From contig NZ_JAJUWS010000019.1 of assembly GCF_021390475.1 (NCBI RefSeq), positions 1-64,000 of the forward strand: a stretch of DNA of 64,000 nucleotides, read 5' to 3'. This DNA comes from Streptomyces sp. ST2-7A (lineage in GTDB: Bacteria; Actinomycetota; Actinomycetes; Streptomycetales; Streptomycetaceae). Positions 27,804 to 36,423 of the stretch are shown here, piece by piece (positions within the stretch are counted from its first letter, which is position 1; every line of letters begins with the position of its first letter). The position numbers and the translations under genes are program-made. Below the pieces are notes generated by a model. That model did no database searches, was not told the DNA's origin, and saw only the letters and a program-made list of their open reading frames with translations.

Positions 27804-27812
27804 CCGCCGCCC

Positions 27813-28280
27813 TCAGGGGCGGTCGTCGCGGGTGACCCGGCGCTCCAGGATCCGCAGCTCGCCGTCCTCCTCGCGCACCAGCACGTCGTAGGTGACGCAC
27901 ATCAGGTGCACGCGGGGCTGCTCGTCGTGGACGGTGGCGATGATCTGCGCGTAGCCGCGCACCGCGATCCGGCCCTTCTCCCCCGGCTCGACATCCAGCG
28001 AGAGCAGCATGTGCCGGTGCTGCTCCCGCCGTGCGGCCAGTTCCTCCCGCGCCTTGCGCACTCCGGCCACCAGCTCCCGGCGGCCCCGGATCGGCCGGGG
28101 CGCCGAGGGCGGGGCGAACACCCCGTCCTCGGTGAAGCCGGCCGCCCAGGCCTCCGCATCGCCCGAGTCCAACAACCACATGTGCCGGGCGTAGAACTGC
28201 TGCACCTCCGCGTAGAGCGCGGCGAAGGCGGTGCCGCCGGTCGGGGCGGGGGTGGCCTGCTCCCGGGTCCGAACCGTCAT
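27813..28280 (-). CDS. SnoaL/NTF2-fold protein
   Basis: NTF2-like protein of 155 residues with YAEVQQFYARHMWLLDSGDA near residue 24, WAAGFTEDGVFAPPSAPRPI near 49 and RRELVAGVRKAREELAARRE, typical of the SnoaL-like/dehydratase-like group that includes ActVI-ORFA-type polyketide dehydratases. It may help cyclisation or dehydration. The ATG at 28,278-28,280 follows AAAGGACGACACC on the minus strand. It is last gene of a leftward operon with the oxidoreductase and a second SnoaL-like gene, and converges with the TetR gene 10 bases away. Confidence 0.8.
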   Translation of the reverse strand: MTVRTREQATPAPTGGTAFAALYAEVQQFYARHMWLLDSGDAEAWAAGFTEDGVFAPPSAPRPIRGRRELVAGVRKAREELAARREQHRHMLLSLDVEPGEKGRIAVRGYAQIIATVHDEQPRVHLMCVTYDVLVREEDGELRILERRVTRDDRP

Positions 28281-28321
28281 GGTGTCGTCCTTTCTGTTCG
28301 ATGAGAGGGTTCGGGCTGCCG

Positions 28322-29356
28322 TCACGGCAACAGGACCAGCTTGCCGACGGTGCGCCGATTCATCAGTTCCGTCACCGCGTCCGCCGCCTTGACCAGCGGG
28401 TAGGTGCCCGCGATCTCCGGCCGCAGCTCGCCGGTGCGGACCAGCTTGAACATGGCTTCCAGGTCTTCGCGGTAGGCGTCCCCGGGCCGCACGTAGTACA
28501 TCGTCGCCCGCCTGTCCCCGGTCCGGCCCAGCATCCGACGCAGCTTCCAGCCCATCACCCGGCGCATCGCGGGCAGATGCGGCCGGAACCACTGGCCCGG
28601 CTCGTACCCCTCCACCGAGGAGTCGAAGGACACCAGCGTGCCGCCCGGCGCCAGCAGCGACCAGCCGGTGTCCAGGCTGCGCCCGCCCAGGTGGTCGAAG
28701 ACGGCGTCCACCCCGTCCGGTGCCAACTCCCGCACCGCCGCGGCGACGTCATCACCGCGATAGTCCACGGGCTCGGCGCCCATGGCCCGCAGCGCGTCGT
28801 GTTTGGCCGGGGAGGAGGTGCCGATGACCCGGATGCCGTGGCGGACCGCCATCGCGGTGAGCAGGCTGCCGACACCACCGCCGGCGCCCTGGACCAGAAC
28901 GGTCCCGCCCGGCCGCACCCGGGCGCGGCGGTGCAGCATCTGCCAGGCGGTCACGCCGTTGCAGACCAGCGCCACGGCGGTCGCCGCCGGGATGTCCTCC
29001 GGCACCCGGGCGAGCCCGGAGGCCGGTACCGCCACGTACTCCTGCCAGGCGCCGGTCCGTGGCATCGCCGCGACCCGGTCGCCGGGCTTCCAGTGGTCGA
29101 CCCGCGGGCCGACCGCCGTGATCCGGCCGACCAGGTCGTAGCCGGGCACCGCCGGCATCCGGGGCGGGAAGGGGTGCAGCCCGCGCAGGAGCTGCACCTC
29201 CGCGAACGAGACCCCGGCGGCCTCGACCCGTACCACCACCTGCCCCCTGCGTGCCTCCGGCTGGACGGCCCGCCGCAGCTGGAGGAGGTCCGGCCGGTCG
29301 CCGGTCCGGGTCAGGACGATCTGATCCATGCTCCTGGTGTTCATCTCTGCCCTCAT
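28322..29356 (-). CDS. Zinc-free MDR oxidoreductase (quinone-reductase type)
   Basis: NADPH-dependent medium-chain oxidoreductase of 344 residues of the quinone oxidoreductase group. VRVEAAGVSFAEVQLLRGLH near residue 44, PAVPGYDLVGRITAVGPRVD near 68, the cofactor loop VLVQGAGGGVGSLLTAMAVR near 152 and AVFDHLGGRSLDTGW near 213 are present; the catalytic zinc ligands of alcohol dehydrogenases are missing. It likely reduces a quinone or enone during tailoring. Three in-frame ATGs exist; the one at 29,354-29,356 has GGAGG at the correct distance. It lies 41 bases upstream of the NTF2-fold gene. Confidence 0.88.
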   Translation of the reverse strand: MRAEMNTRSMDQIVLTRTGDRPDLLQLRRAVQPEARRGQVVVRVEAAGVSFAEVQLLRGLHPFPPRMPAVPGYDLVGRITAVGPRVDHWKPGDRVAAMPRTGAWQEYVAVPASGLARVPEDIPAATAVALVCNGVTAWQMLHRRARVRPGGTVLVQGAGGGVGSLLTAMAVRHGIRVIGTSSPAKHDALRAMGAEPVDYRGDDVAAAVRELAPDGVDAVFDHLGGRSLDTGWSLLAPGGTLVSFDSSVEGYEPGQWFRPHLPAMRRVMGWKLRRMLGRTGDRRATMYYVRPGDAYREDLEAMFKLVRTGELRPEIAGTYPLVKAADAVTELMNRRTVGKLVLLP

Positions 29357-29401
29357 GCTTGGCCTCCGTTGCTTCGATGGGTGCCGTGACGGTGGCCGCG
29401 C

Positions 29402-29818
29402 TCAGACGTCCGCGGGGACCTTCTCCAGGGCCTTGAGCATCGGCAGGTAGTTCATGACGTCCCAGTGCTCCACGACCTTGCCGTCCTTGAAACGGAGTTC
29501 CTCGACGATGTGCCAGCAGACCCGCTTGTTGGTGGGCGGCAGGTCGCCGAAAGGGCCGCGGTGGGTGGCGGTGATGGTGATGCGCAGGGAGACCCGGTCG
29601 CCCTCGGCGAGGATGCTCCGCACGTCCAGGCGGAGGTCGGGGAAGGCCCGCAGGCCGGCCTCCATCCGGGTGATCATCTCGCCGGTGTCCACCGGCTGGT
29701 CCTCCGAGTAGTGGACGACGTCGTCGGCCCAGTGGTCGATGATTCCCTTCAGCTCCCAGCGGTTCCAGGCGGCCACCATCGCCAGGCACTTCTTCTTGTT
29801 CTCTTCCAGCTCCGACAC
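29402..29818 (-). CDS. SnoaL-like ester cyclase family protein
   Basis: NTF2-fold protein of 138 residues of the SnoaL-like polyketide cyclase family: CLAMVAAWNRWELKGIIDHW near residue 12, VVHYSEDQPVDTGEMITRME near 34, AFPDLRLDVRSILAEGDRVS near 58 and a C-terminal WHIVEELRFKDGKVVEHWDV stretch. Relatives act as aldol cyclases or hydroxylase partners (SnoaL2 type) in anthracycline pathways. It is distinct from the cyclase at 16,036, so a second ring-forming, hydrating or spirocyclising step is possible. ATG at 29,816-29,818 with GGAGAAC upstream. First gene of the leftward operon, facing the NmrA gene across a 51-base dyad. Confidence 0.86.
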   Translation of the reverse strand: MSELEENKKKCLAMVAAWNRWELKGIIDHWADDVVHYSEDQPVDTGEMITRMEAGLRAFPDLRLDVRSILAEGDRVSLRITITATHRGPFGDLPPTNKRVCWHIVEELRFKDGKVVEHWDVMNYLPMLKALEKVPADV

Positions 29819-29860
29819 TGCGGTTCTCCTTCCGAGGGGACTGCTCCGTTCGTGCGCTCA

Positions 29861-29911
29861 CAGCATTACGACCTGGCCTCAAGGGCCCCTTGAGGCCAGG
29901 TCGCGATGCTG
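29861..29911. promoter_or_regulatory. 51-base two-tier dyad in a divergent promoter
   Basis: A perfect 16-base-arm palindrome with a single central base (29,870-29,902; left arm GACCTGGCCTCAAGGG) is framed by outer arms CAGCAT (29,861-29,866) and ATGCTG (29,906-29,911). It lies between divergent genes (starts at 29,818 and 29,952), where a terminator is not expected. Probably an operator for a dimeric or tetrameric repressor. Confidence 0.65.
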
Positions 29912-29951
29912 GCAGCCGACGAGGAGACGACGAGGCGAGGGGTTGGTGGCA

Positions 29952-30791
29952 GTGACGATCGTGGTGACGGGTGCGACCGGTCAGGTCGGCCGGCAGGTGG
30001 TCGGCGGGCTGGTGGCGGCGGGTGCCCGGGTGCGGGCGGTGACCCGCCGGCCCGAGCAGGCCGGGCTACCGGAGGGGGTCCGGGTCTTCAAGGGGGACCT
30101 GGACACACCGGAGTCGCTGAGCGCGGCGTTCGCCGGCGCCGAGAAGCTGTACCTGTTCCCGGTGCCGGAGACCGCGTCGCAGGTCGTCGACCTGGCCAAG
30201 CAGGCCGGCATCCGGCGCATCGTGGTGTTGTCCTCCAGTTCGGTGTTGGAGGAGGGCAGCCACAGCGGTGAGCACCATCTGGCGGTGGAGCGCGCGGTGG
30301 AGGACTCCGGTTTGGAGTGGACCTTCGTGCGCGGTGACGAGTTCGCCGTCAACGTGCTGTGGAAGTGGGGCGAGGCGATCCGGAGCGGCGACCTGGTGCG
30401 GGCGCCCTACGCCGAGGCGGTGCGGGTCATGGTGCACGAGGCGGACGTGGCCGGGGTCGCGGTGGCGGCGCTGCTCGGAGACGAGCTGGTCGGCTCGGCC
30501 CCGGTGGTGACCGGGCCCGAACAGCTGAGCCAGGCCGAGCAGATCCGGATCATCGGCGAGGTCCTGGGACGGGACATCCGGCTGACCGAGATCCCCCCGC
30601 GGGAGGCGCGTGCGGAAATGGTCCGCTTCATGCCGGAGCCGGTGGTCGACATGGTGCTCGGCATTCTGGCCGACGCGGTGCAGTCCCCGCCGCAGGTGGC
30701 CACCGGGGTGGAGGAGATCCTCGGCCGCCCGCTGAAGACCTTCGCCGAATGGGTGGCCGACCACGCCGATGACTTCCGCCGGGCCGGTTGA
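29952..30791 (+). CDS. NmrA-type NAD(P)-binding reductase (second)
   Basis: Atypical SDR of 279 residues. The Rossmann loop GATGQVGRQVVGG is at residues 7-19, IRRIVVLSSSSVLEEG near 90, and LEWTFVRGDEFAVNVLWKWG near 118. It is a paralogue of the protein at 4,392-5,252, sharing the order and most loop sequences. A reductive tailoring role is likely. GTG at 29,952 chosen; an in-frame GTG two codons upstream (29,946) is equally possible behind GGCGAGGGG. It is divergent from the SnoaL-like gene and starts a rightward group with the FAD oxidase and beta-lactamase-like genes (gaps of 61 and 34 bases). Confidence 0.86.
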   Translation: MTIVVTGATGQVGRQVVGGLVAAGARVRAVTRRPEQAGLPEGVRVFKGDLDTPESLSAAFAGAEKLYLFPVPETASQVVDLAKQAGIRRIVVLSSSSVLEEGSHSGEHHLAVERAVEDSGLEWTFVRGDEFAVNVLWKWGEAIRSGDLVRAPYAEAVRVMVHEADVAGVAVAALLGDELVGSAPVVTGPEQLSQAEQIRIIGEVLGRDIRLTEIPPREARAEMVRFMPEPVVDMVLGILADAVQSPPQVATGVEEILGRPLKTFAEWVADHADDFRRAG

Positions 30792-30852
30792 GTCCCGCAC
30801 CCCCGCCGAGCGCGGCCGTCCGCCGGACGGCACGCCATACAGAGAGGCCACC

Positions 30853-32412
30853 ATGACAGATTCCATCGCGTCCCCGTCGGCCGCGGGATCGGCCGTTCTC
30901 GGCCCGGTCACCGTCGGCCGGGACGATCCCCGCTACGAGGACCTGGCCGTTCGTCATTCCAACGCCCGCTGGCGGTCGGAGCCGGAGCACTTCGTGCTGG
31001 TGAGCTCCACCGAGCAGGTGGTGGAGGCGGTCGGTGCCGCGGTGCGGGCCGGCCGGCGCGTCGCTGTGCGCAGCGGAGGACATTGCTACGAGAACTTCGT
31101 CAGCGAGGGCAACGCGCCCGTCGTCATCGATCTCGCCGAACTGAACGCCATCGGCTACGACGAGGAACGCGGTGCCTTCGTCATCGAGGCCGGTGCCGCC
31201 CTGCTGGACGTGTACCGCCGGCTGTTTTTCGGCTGGGGGGTGACCATCCCCGGCGGCTCCTGCGGCACGGTGGCCGTCGGCGGTCATGTGTGCGGCGGCG
31301 GGTACGGCGCGCACTCGCGGCAGTTCGGGCTGACCGTCGACTACCTGGAGGCCGTGGAGGTGGTGGTCGCCGACGCGGACGGGAGCGTCCGCGCGGTGGT
31401 GGGCACCCGGGACCCGGCCGATCCGCACCACGACCTGTGGTGGGCCCACACCGGTGGTGGCGGCGGCAACTTCGGCGTCGTCACCCGCTACTGGTTCCGC
31501 GACCCGGCCGCCGCGCCGGGCACCGCCCCGGAGCGGCTGCTTCCGGCGCCCCCGCACACGGTGCTGCACTCGCAGGTCATCTGGCCCTGGGAGGGCATGG
31601 ACAAGGAGTCCCTCCGGCGCATCGTGCGCAATCACGGCGCCTGGCACGAGCGGCACAGCGACCCCGACTCGCCCTACGCGGGGCTGTACGGCGGGCTGGT
31701 CCTCTTCGGCCGGGAGGCGGGGGAGGACCCGGGGCCGGCGGTCATCTCGTTCGCCCAGATCGACGGCACCACCGCGGACGCCCGCGAGCTGTTGCAGGGC
31801 TATGTGGACGCGATCGCCGAGGGGGTCGGCGCGCGGCCGATGGTGTTGCCGTTCACGGAGTCCCCGTGGATGGCGCTGACGGTGAAGTACTCCCGGCTGC
31901 AGGAGACGACCGGTCAGCGGCTGAAGATCAAGGCGGCCGAGCTGCGCCGCCGCTACCCCGACCACCAGGTGGACACCATCCACGACTGGCTGACCGCGGC
32001 CGACCCCGGGCGCGGCCAGGTGACGGTTTCCTTCCAGTCATACGGCGGGAAGATCCGCGAGGTCGCCCCCGAGGCGACCGCCGTGGTCCATCGGGACTCG
32101 GTCAACAAGGTGCTCTTCTACAGCACCTGGGAGGACCCGGAACTCGACAAGACCGCCTTGGAGCACCTGCGCCACTTCTACCGGGCGGTGTACGCGGAGA
32201 CCGGCGGCGTCCCGGTGCCCGACGAGACCCACAACGGCGCCTTCGTGAACTTCCCCGACAGCGACCTGGCGGATCCGGCGTGGAACACCTCGGACACGCC
32301 CTGGTACGAGCTCTACTACGGCGCCAACTACCCGCGCCTGCAACGGACGAAGGCTGCCTGGGACCCCAGGGACGTCTTCTGGCACTCGCTGTCCGTGCGG
32401 CCCGCACGATGA
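30853..32412 (+). CDS. BBE-type FAD oxidase, predicted bicovalent flavin
   Basis: FAD-linked oxidase of 519 residues with a PCMH-type FAD domain and C-terminal berberine-bridge segment (YELYYGANYPRLQRTKAAWD, then PRDVF). The two residues that fix FAD covalently in AknOx/glucooligosaccharide oxidase are visible: His77 in VRSGGHCYENF and Cys147 in GGHVCGGGYG. AknOx oxidises a terminal sugar of aclacinomycin; here the substrate may be a sugar or the aglycone/pyrrolopyrrole junction. There is no clear signal peptide. ATG at 30,853 after GAGAGGCCACC. Both linkage residues in place argue for a functional oxidase with a wide active site for bulky substrates. Confidence 0.92.
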   Translation: MTDSIASPSAAGSAVLGPVTVGRDDPRYEDLAVRHSNARWRSEPEHFVLVSSTEQVVEAVGAAVRAGRRVAVRSGGHCYENFVSEGNAPVVIDLAELNAIGYDEERGAFVIEAGAALLDVYRRLFFGWGVTIPGGSCGTVAVGGHVCGGGYGAHSRQFGLTVDYLEAVEVVVADADGSVRAVVGTRDPADPHHDLWWAHTGGGGGNFGVVTRYWFRDPAAAPGTAPERLLPAPPHTVLHSQVIWPWEGMDKESLRRIVRNHGAWHERHSDPDSPYAGLYGGLVLFGREAGEDPGPAVISFAQIDGTTADARELLQGYVDAIAEGVGARPMVLPFTESPWMALTVKYSRLQETTGQRLKIKAAELRRRYPDHQVDTIHDWLTAADPGRGQVTVSFQSYGGKIREVAPEATAVVHRDSVNKVLFYSTWEDPELDKTALEHLRHFYRAVYAETGGVPVPDETHNGAFVNFPDSDLADPAWNTSDTPWYELYYGANYPRLQRTKAAWDPRDVFWHSLSVRPAR

Positions 32413-32446
32413 ACCGACCCCTGCGACGAATCGGAGTTGAGCTCTC

Positions 32447-33541
32447 ATGACGGGATCGAACCGGAAGACACCCGCGGCGAACCCGGCCGCCAGACGGGAG
32501 CTGCTGCGGCAGCGGATGGAGGAGATGGTGGCGGCGGGGGCCGCCGGTGTGCAGTTCCGTGTCGCCGACGGCGAGGACGTGCAGCTGTTCCGGGCCGGTG
32601 TGGCCCGGTTCGGCAGCCCGGACCCGGTGCCCTTCGACGGGCGTTTCCGGGCGGCTTGCATCACCAAGAGCTTCGTGTCGGTCGTACTGCTCCAGCTGAG
32701 CGCGGAGGGGAAGGTGCGCCTGGACGACACCGTCGAGACGTACCTGCCGGGGGTGTTGCCGCACGGCGACCGGATCCGGCTGCGCCACATGCTCCAGCAC
32801 ACCAGCGGGCTCTTCAACCACGCGGACTCCTTCCAGCGGCCCGGCGCGCGATTCCTGAGGGACCGCTACCGGCACCATGAGGCGGCCGAGCTGGTGGCCG
32901 TGGCCGCCGATAAGCCGCTGAACTTCGAGCCGGGAACCGCCTTCGAGTACTCGAACACCAACTACATCGCGCTGGGCCTGCTCATCGAGCGGGTGACCGG
33001 CCGGCACTGGGGCGCCGAGGTCGACGAGCGGATCATCAAGCCGCTGAAGCTCACCGGGACCCATGTCCCGCGGGGCGACGACCCGGAGATCCACGGGCCG
33101 CACGCCCACGGCTACATGAAGATCGCCGGCCGGTCCGAGGACGTCACCCTGATGAACCCGACCGAGGCGTGCTCGGCCGGATCGCTCATCTCCACCGCCG
33201 AGGACCTGGACCGCTTCCTGGTGGCGCTGGTGACCGGCGAGCTGCTGGGGAAGGAGCAGTTCACGGAGATGACGGACCGCGTGCCCTCGGAGTGGGTGCC
33301 GCTGCCGATGTCGGCGGGTTACGGGCTGGGCTTCATGCCGCTGGAGACCTCCTGCGGGCTCAGCCTGTGGGGGCACGGTGGCGGCATCCCCGGCTACGCC
33401 ACCTTCATCGGCTCCACGCTGGACGGACGGAAGCGAGTGATCACCTCCATCACCCTGGACATCGACCCGGACGACTTCAGCGGCCGTTTCGAGGACACGG
33501 TGGTCGCTGCCATCGAGGCGGCGGCGGAGTGCCTGGTCTAG
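32447..33541 (+). CDS. Beta-lactamase-fold protein with Cys in place of the nucleophilic Ser
   Basis: Class C beta-lactamase / esterase-fold protein of 364 residues. LRHMLQHTSGLFNHADSF, GTAFEYSNTNYIALGLLIER and GHGGGIPGYATFIGS follow the family. The usual SxxK motif reads RAACITKSF, with Cys71 (codon TGC at 32,657-32,659) where Ser is expected and Lys74 kept; the Tyr-Ser-Asn motif (168-170) and His-Gly-Gly (310-312) are intact. Family members in polyketide clusters work as acyltransferases or esterases (LovD type). The substitution could give a thiol acyltransferase or an inactive protein. No signal peptide is seen, so it is cytoplasmic and unlikely to be a secreted beta-lactamase. It starts 34 bases after the oxidase. 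Confidence 0.85.
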   Translation: MTGSNRKTPAANPAARRELLRQRMEEMVAAGAAGVQFRVADGEDVQLFRAGVARFGSPDPVPFDGRFRAACITKSFVSVVLLQLSAEGKVRLDDTVETYLPGVLPHGDRIRLRHMLQHTSGLFNHADSFQRPGARFLRDRYRHHEAAELVAVAADKPLNFEPGTAFEYSNTNYIALGLLIERVTGRHWGAEVDERIIKPLKLTGTHVPRGDDPEIHGPHAHGYMKIAGRSEDVTLMNPTEACSAGSLISTAEDLDRFLVALVTGELLGKEQFTEMTDRVPSEWVPLPMSAGYGLGFMPLETSCGLSLWGHGGGIPGYATFIGSTLDGRKRVITSITLDIDPDDFSGRFEDTVVAAIEAAAECLV

Positions 33542-33580
33542 GGACTGCTCGACGTATGCGTCGGTCGGGGACGGCCGGGG

Positions 33581-34357
33581 TCAGGTGACCGAGAGGCCGC
33601 CGTCGACGGCGATGATCGCGCCGTTGGCGTAGCCCGCCTCGGGGGAGGCGAGGGTGGTGATCCACCAGGCGATCTCCTCGGGGGTGCCGATCCGACCGGC
33701 GGGCACCTTGGGTCGCATACCGGCGAGGAAGGCGTCGTACGTCTCCTGCGGCATCCCGGCCCGTACCCCGACGCCGGTGTCGATCAGGCCGGGGGCCAGG
33801 CCCACGACCCGGATGCCGCGCGGGCCCAGTTCCATGGCCCAGGTGCGGGTGAGCGAGTCCAGCCCGGCCTTGGTGGCGGCGTAGACGGAGCTACCGGGCA
33901 TCGCCCGCACCCCGAGCGCACCCGCCGAGCCGATGTTGACGACCACCCCTCGGGCGGCCTCCAACTCGGGCAGGGCGCTCCGGGTGAGCAGGATGGGCGC
34001 GAGCAGATTGGTGCCGACCTGCTCCCGGATGTCCTGCTCGTCGAGCTCGCCGATCTCCCGGAAGCCGCTCCGTGCGGCGTTGTTGACCAGGACGTCGATG
34101 CCGCCCAGGGTGCGCCGGGCCGTCTCGACGATCAGCTGCGGCGCCCGGGGGTCCAACAGGCTGAGGGGAAGGGTGTGGATGTCGGGGTGGTCCGCCGTCT
34201 CGTCGAGGGTGCTCTTGCTGCGGCCGACGATGAGGACGCGGTCGCCCCGGGCCGCGAAGGCGCGTGCGGTGGCCCGCCCGATGCCCGTTCCGCCGCCGGT
34301 GACGACGACGTTCCGGCGGGAGTCGCGGGTGGTGTGGTCTGTCGGGTGCTGAGTCAT
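33581..34357 (-). CDS. Short-chain dehydrogenase/reductase
   Basis: Classical SDR of 258 residues with cofactor loop [20 protein letters not shown] near residue 17, NNAARSG near 91, and catalytic Ser, Tyr and Lys in [12 protein letters not shown]...[11 protein letters not shown] (near 138-165). [12 protein letters not shown] and [13 protein letters not shown] close the fold. It likely reduces or oxidises a carbonyl/alcohol of the aglycone or sugar. It is convergent with the beta-lactamase-like gene (39 bases between stops). The next leftward gene (DrrB-like) ends about 137 bases upstream of its ATG. It does not have the ActIII-specific GGKQG stretch. Confidence 0.9.
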   Translation of the reverse strand: MTQHPTDHTTRDSRRNVVVTGGGTGIGRATARAFAARGDRVLIVGRSKSTLDETADHPDIHTLPLSLLDPRAPQLIVETARRTLGGIDVLVNNAARSGFREIGELDEQDIREQVGTNLLAPILLTRSALPELEAARGVVVNIGSAGALGVRAMPGSSVYAATKAGLDSLTRTWAMELGPRGIRVVGLAPGLIDTGVGVRAGMPQETYDAFLAGMRPKVPAGRIGTPEEIAWWITTLASPEAGYANGAIIAVDGGLSVT

Positions 34358-34494
34358 GGGCCCGAGGCTAGGGAGTCCCGCTCGAACCTCGATGGGATGG
34401 TGCCGGACCCCGGGGCGGGGTCCGGCCGGGGCCGCGCGGCCCTGTCCGGGGGGCCGGGGCCGCGCGGCTGCTTCGCTCCGCCGGGGACACCGCG

Positions 34495-35352
34495 TCAGCG
34501 GCTCAGCCGGCGGAAGGCACTGATCGACAGCGGGAAGAAGACCAGCAGTAGAACCACCGGCCAGACGACCGCCATCAGCATCGAGTTGTCCGTGATCCAG
34601 GAGCCCGAGGCCACGCCCGGGTTCCCGAAGAGCTCACGGGTGGCGTTGACCGTGGAGGAGAGCGGGTTCCAGTCGGCGATGGCGCCGAGCCAGACGGGCA
34701 TGGTGCTGGTGGCCACGAACGCCGAGGACAGGAAGCCGATCGGGAACTCCAGGGTCTGCACACCGGTGACCGCCTCGGCGCTGGACATGGCCAGTCCGAG
34801 GTAGACGCCGATCCAGATGAGGGCGAAGCGCAGCAGCAGGATGAGCCCGATGGCCGCCAGGAAGTCGCCCGTCGTGCCGTGGTGGCGCCAGCCGATGACC
34901 AGCGCGGCGACGATCATCACGCTCAGCGTGAGAATCGAGAAGAGCATGTCCGCCACCGCGCGGCCGATGAGCACCGCGGCCGAGGACATCGGCATCGAGC
35001 GGAAGCGGTCGGTGACCCCGCGCTCGACATCGGTGGTGACCGCCAGGGTGGTCAGTCCGATGCCGAAGAGCATCGTCATGGCGAACATGCCGGGGAGCAG
35101 GAAGTCTCGGTACTCGCCGCCCCCGGGCACCTGCATCGCCCCACCGAAGAGGTAGACGAACATCAGGACGATGAGGACGTTGAAGACCAGGGAGAAGATG
35201 ATCGGGCCCGGGTTGCGCACCCAGTGCGAGAGCGCGCGCTGGGTGAGGACCCAGCTGTCGACCAGGGCCCAGCGCAGACCGCCGGAGCCGACCGAGGACA
35301 GTTGGGGAGGAGGCGGGGTCTGAGCGGTGACGGAGGGGGCGGTGGTGGTCAT
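34495..35352 (-). CDS. drrB: ABC-2 type export permease, DrrB-like
   Basis: Membrane subunit (285 residues) of a DrrAB-type drug exporter. Six hydrophobic helices can be picked out, e.g. [20 protein letters not shown] near residue 51, [20 protein letters not shown] near 90, [19 protein letters not shown] near 138, [20 protein letters not shown] near 165 and [20 protein letters not shown] near the C-terminus. The cytoplasmic loop [19 protein letters not shown] is typical of DrrB. ATG overlaps the stop of the ATPase gene. With DrrA it would pump the product out of the cell; pairing with a UvrA-like gene recalls daunorubicin-type DrrABC resistance. Confidence 0.93.
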   Translation of the reverse strand: MTTTAPSVTAQTPPPPQLSSVGSGGLRWALVDSWVLTQRALSHWVRNPGPIIFSLVFNVLIVLMFVYLFGGAMQVPGGGEYRDFLLPGMFAMTMLFGIGLTTLAVTTDVERGVTDRFRSMPMSSAAVLIGRAVADMLFSILTLSVMIVAALVIGWRHHGTTGDFLAAIGLILLLRFALIWIGVYLGLAMSSAEAVTGVQTLEFPIGFLSSAFVATSTMPVWLGAIADWNPLSSTVNATRELFGNPGVASGSWITDNSMLMAVVWPVVLLLVFFPLSISAFRRLSR

Positions 35353-36347
35353 GCGCTCACTTCCTGTCCGGTCTTGGCCTGCCCGGAGTCCTCGTCCCGC
35401 TCGGCGTGCTGACCGGTGAGGTGGAGAAAGACCTCGTCCAGGGTGGGCCGCCGCAGGGCGAGGTCGTCTATGGCGATACCGGCCTCGTCCAGTAGCCGGA
35501 CGGCCTCGGGCAAGGCGGTGGCCTTGTCGGAGACCTGGACGCTGACCTGCCGCCTGTCGGTGTCCACGACGGGCTCGGTGGTCCCCATCCGGGCCGTGGC
35601 ACGGGCGGCGGCGTCCAGTTGCGCGGTGTCGTGCACGACGAACTCGATGCGGTCGCCGCCGATGAGGGATTTCAGCTGACTGGGGCTGCCCTCGGCGATC
35701 ACCCGGCCGGTGTCGATCACGTTGATCTGGGAGGCCAGCTGGTCGGCCTCGTCCAGGTACTGGGTGGTGAGCAGCACGGTGGTGCCGGCGCCCACCAGGT
35801 CGCGCACCGACTGCCAGACCTCGTTGCGGCTGCGGGGGTCGAGGCCGACGGTCGGCTCGTCGAGGAAGAGGACGGTGGGGGCCAGGATCATGCTGGCGGC
35901 CAGGTCCAGACGGCGGCGCATACCACCGGAGTAGGCCTTGACGGGCTTGCTGCCGGTGTCGGTGAGCCGGAACTGCTGCAACATCGCGGTCGCCCGTGCC
36001 TTGGCCTCCCGGGCGCCGAGGTGGTACAGGCGACCGAACATCACCAGATTCTGGTAGCCGCTGAGGACCTCGTCGACGGCGGCGTTCTGCCCGACCAGGC
36101 CGATCCGGTGGCGGACCTCGGCGGGCTCCCGGCCCACGTCGTGTCCGGCCACCACGGCGCGACCCTCGTCGAATCGCAGCAGGGTCGCCAGGATGCGGAC
36201 CGCCGTCGTCTTCCCCGCGCCGTTGGGCCCCAGCAGTCCGCACACCGTTCCCTTCGGAACGGTGAGATCGAAGCCGTCCAGGGCGTACTTGTCGCCGTAG
36301 CGCTTGCGGAGGCCCTCCGCGGTCACCGCCAGATTGCTTGAACTCAC
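35349..36347 (-). CDS. drrA: ABC transporter ATPase, DrrA-like
   Basis: ATPase subunit (332 residues) of the drug exporter. Walker A LLGPNGAGKTTAVRILATLL near residue 38, Q-loop GLVGQNAAVDEVLSGYQNL near 84, signature AYSGGMRRRLDLAASMI near 139, Walker B VLFLDEPTVGLDPRSRNEVW near 160 and a DrrA-type C-terminal extension ending RRPTLDEVFLHLTGQ. The GTG at 36,345-36,347 follows AAGGGATC. An operator-like repeat lies 32 bases upstream of the start, and the TetR gene follows directly upstream, so expression is probably derepressed by the product or an intermediate. Confidence 0.95.
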   Translation of the reverse strand: MSSSNLAVTAEGLRKRYGDKYALDGFDLTVPKGTVCGLLGPNGAGKTTAVRILATLLRFDEGRAVVAGHDVGREPAEVRHRIGLVGQNAAVDEVLSGYQNLVMFGRLYHLGAREAKARATAMLQQFRLTDTGSKPVKAYSGGMRRRLDLAASMILAPTVLFLDEPTVGLDPRSRNEVWQSVRDLVGAGTTVLLTTQYLDEADQLASQINVIDTGRVIAEGSPSQLKSLIGGDRIEFVVHDTAQLDAAARATARMGTTEPVVDTDRRQVSVQVSDKATALPEAVRLLDEAGIAIDDLALRRPTLDEVFLHLTGQHAERDEDSGQAKTGQEVSA

Positions 36348-36378
36348 TGCGATCCCTTCGCTTGGTTCCCGGTGCTCC

Positions 36379-36413
36379 GTACAGCGTACCGTACTTCATA
36401 CCGTACCGCGTAC
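36379..36413 (+). promoter_or_regulatory. GTAC-rich TetR-type operator before drrAB
   Basis: Three GTAC-flanked 11-base units repeat at 12-base spacing (GTACAGCGTAC, GTACTTCATAC, GTACCGCGTAC). On the minus strand the middle unit is GTATGAAGTAC, identical to the first unit of the site at 37,241. It sits between the TetR stop and the drrA start, in the drrAB promoter position. Confidence 0.65.
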
Positions 36414-36423
36414 GGCGCCAATG

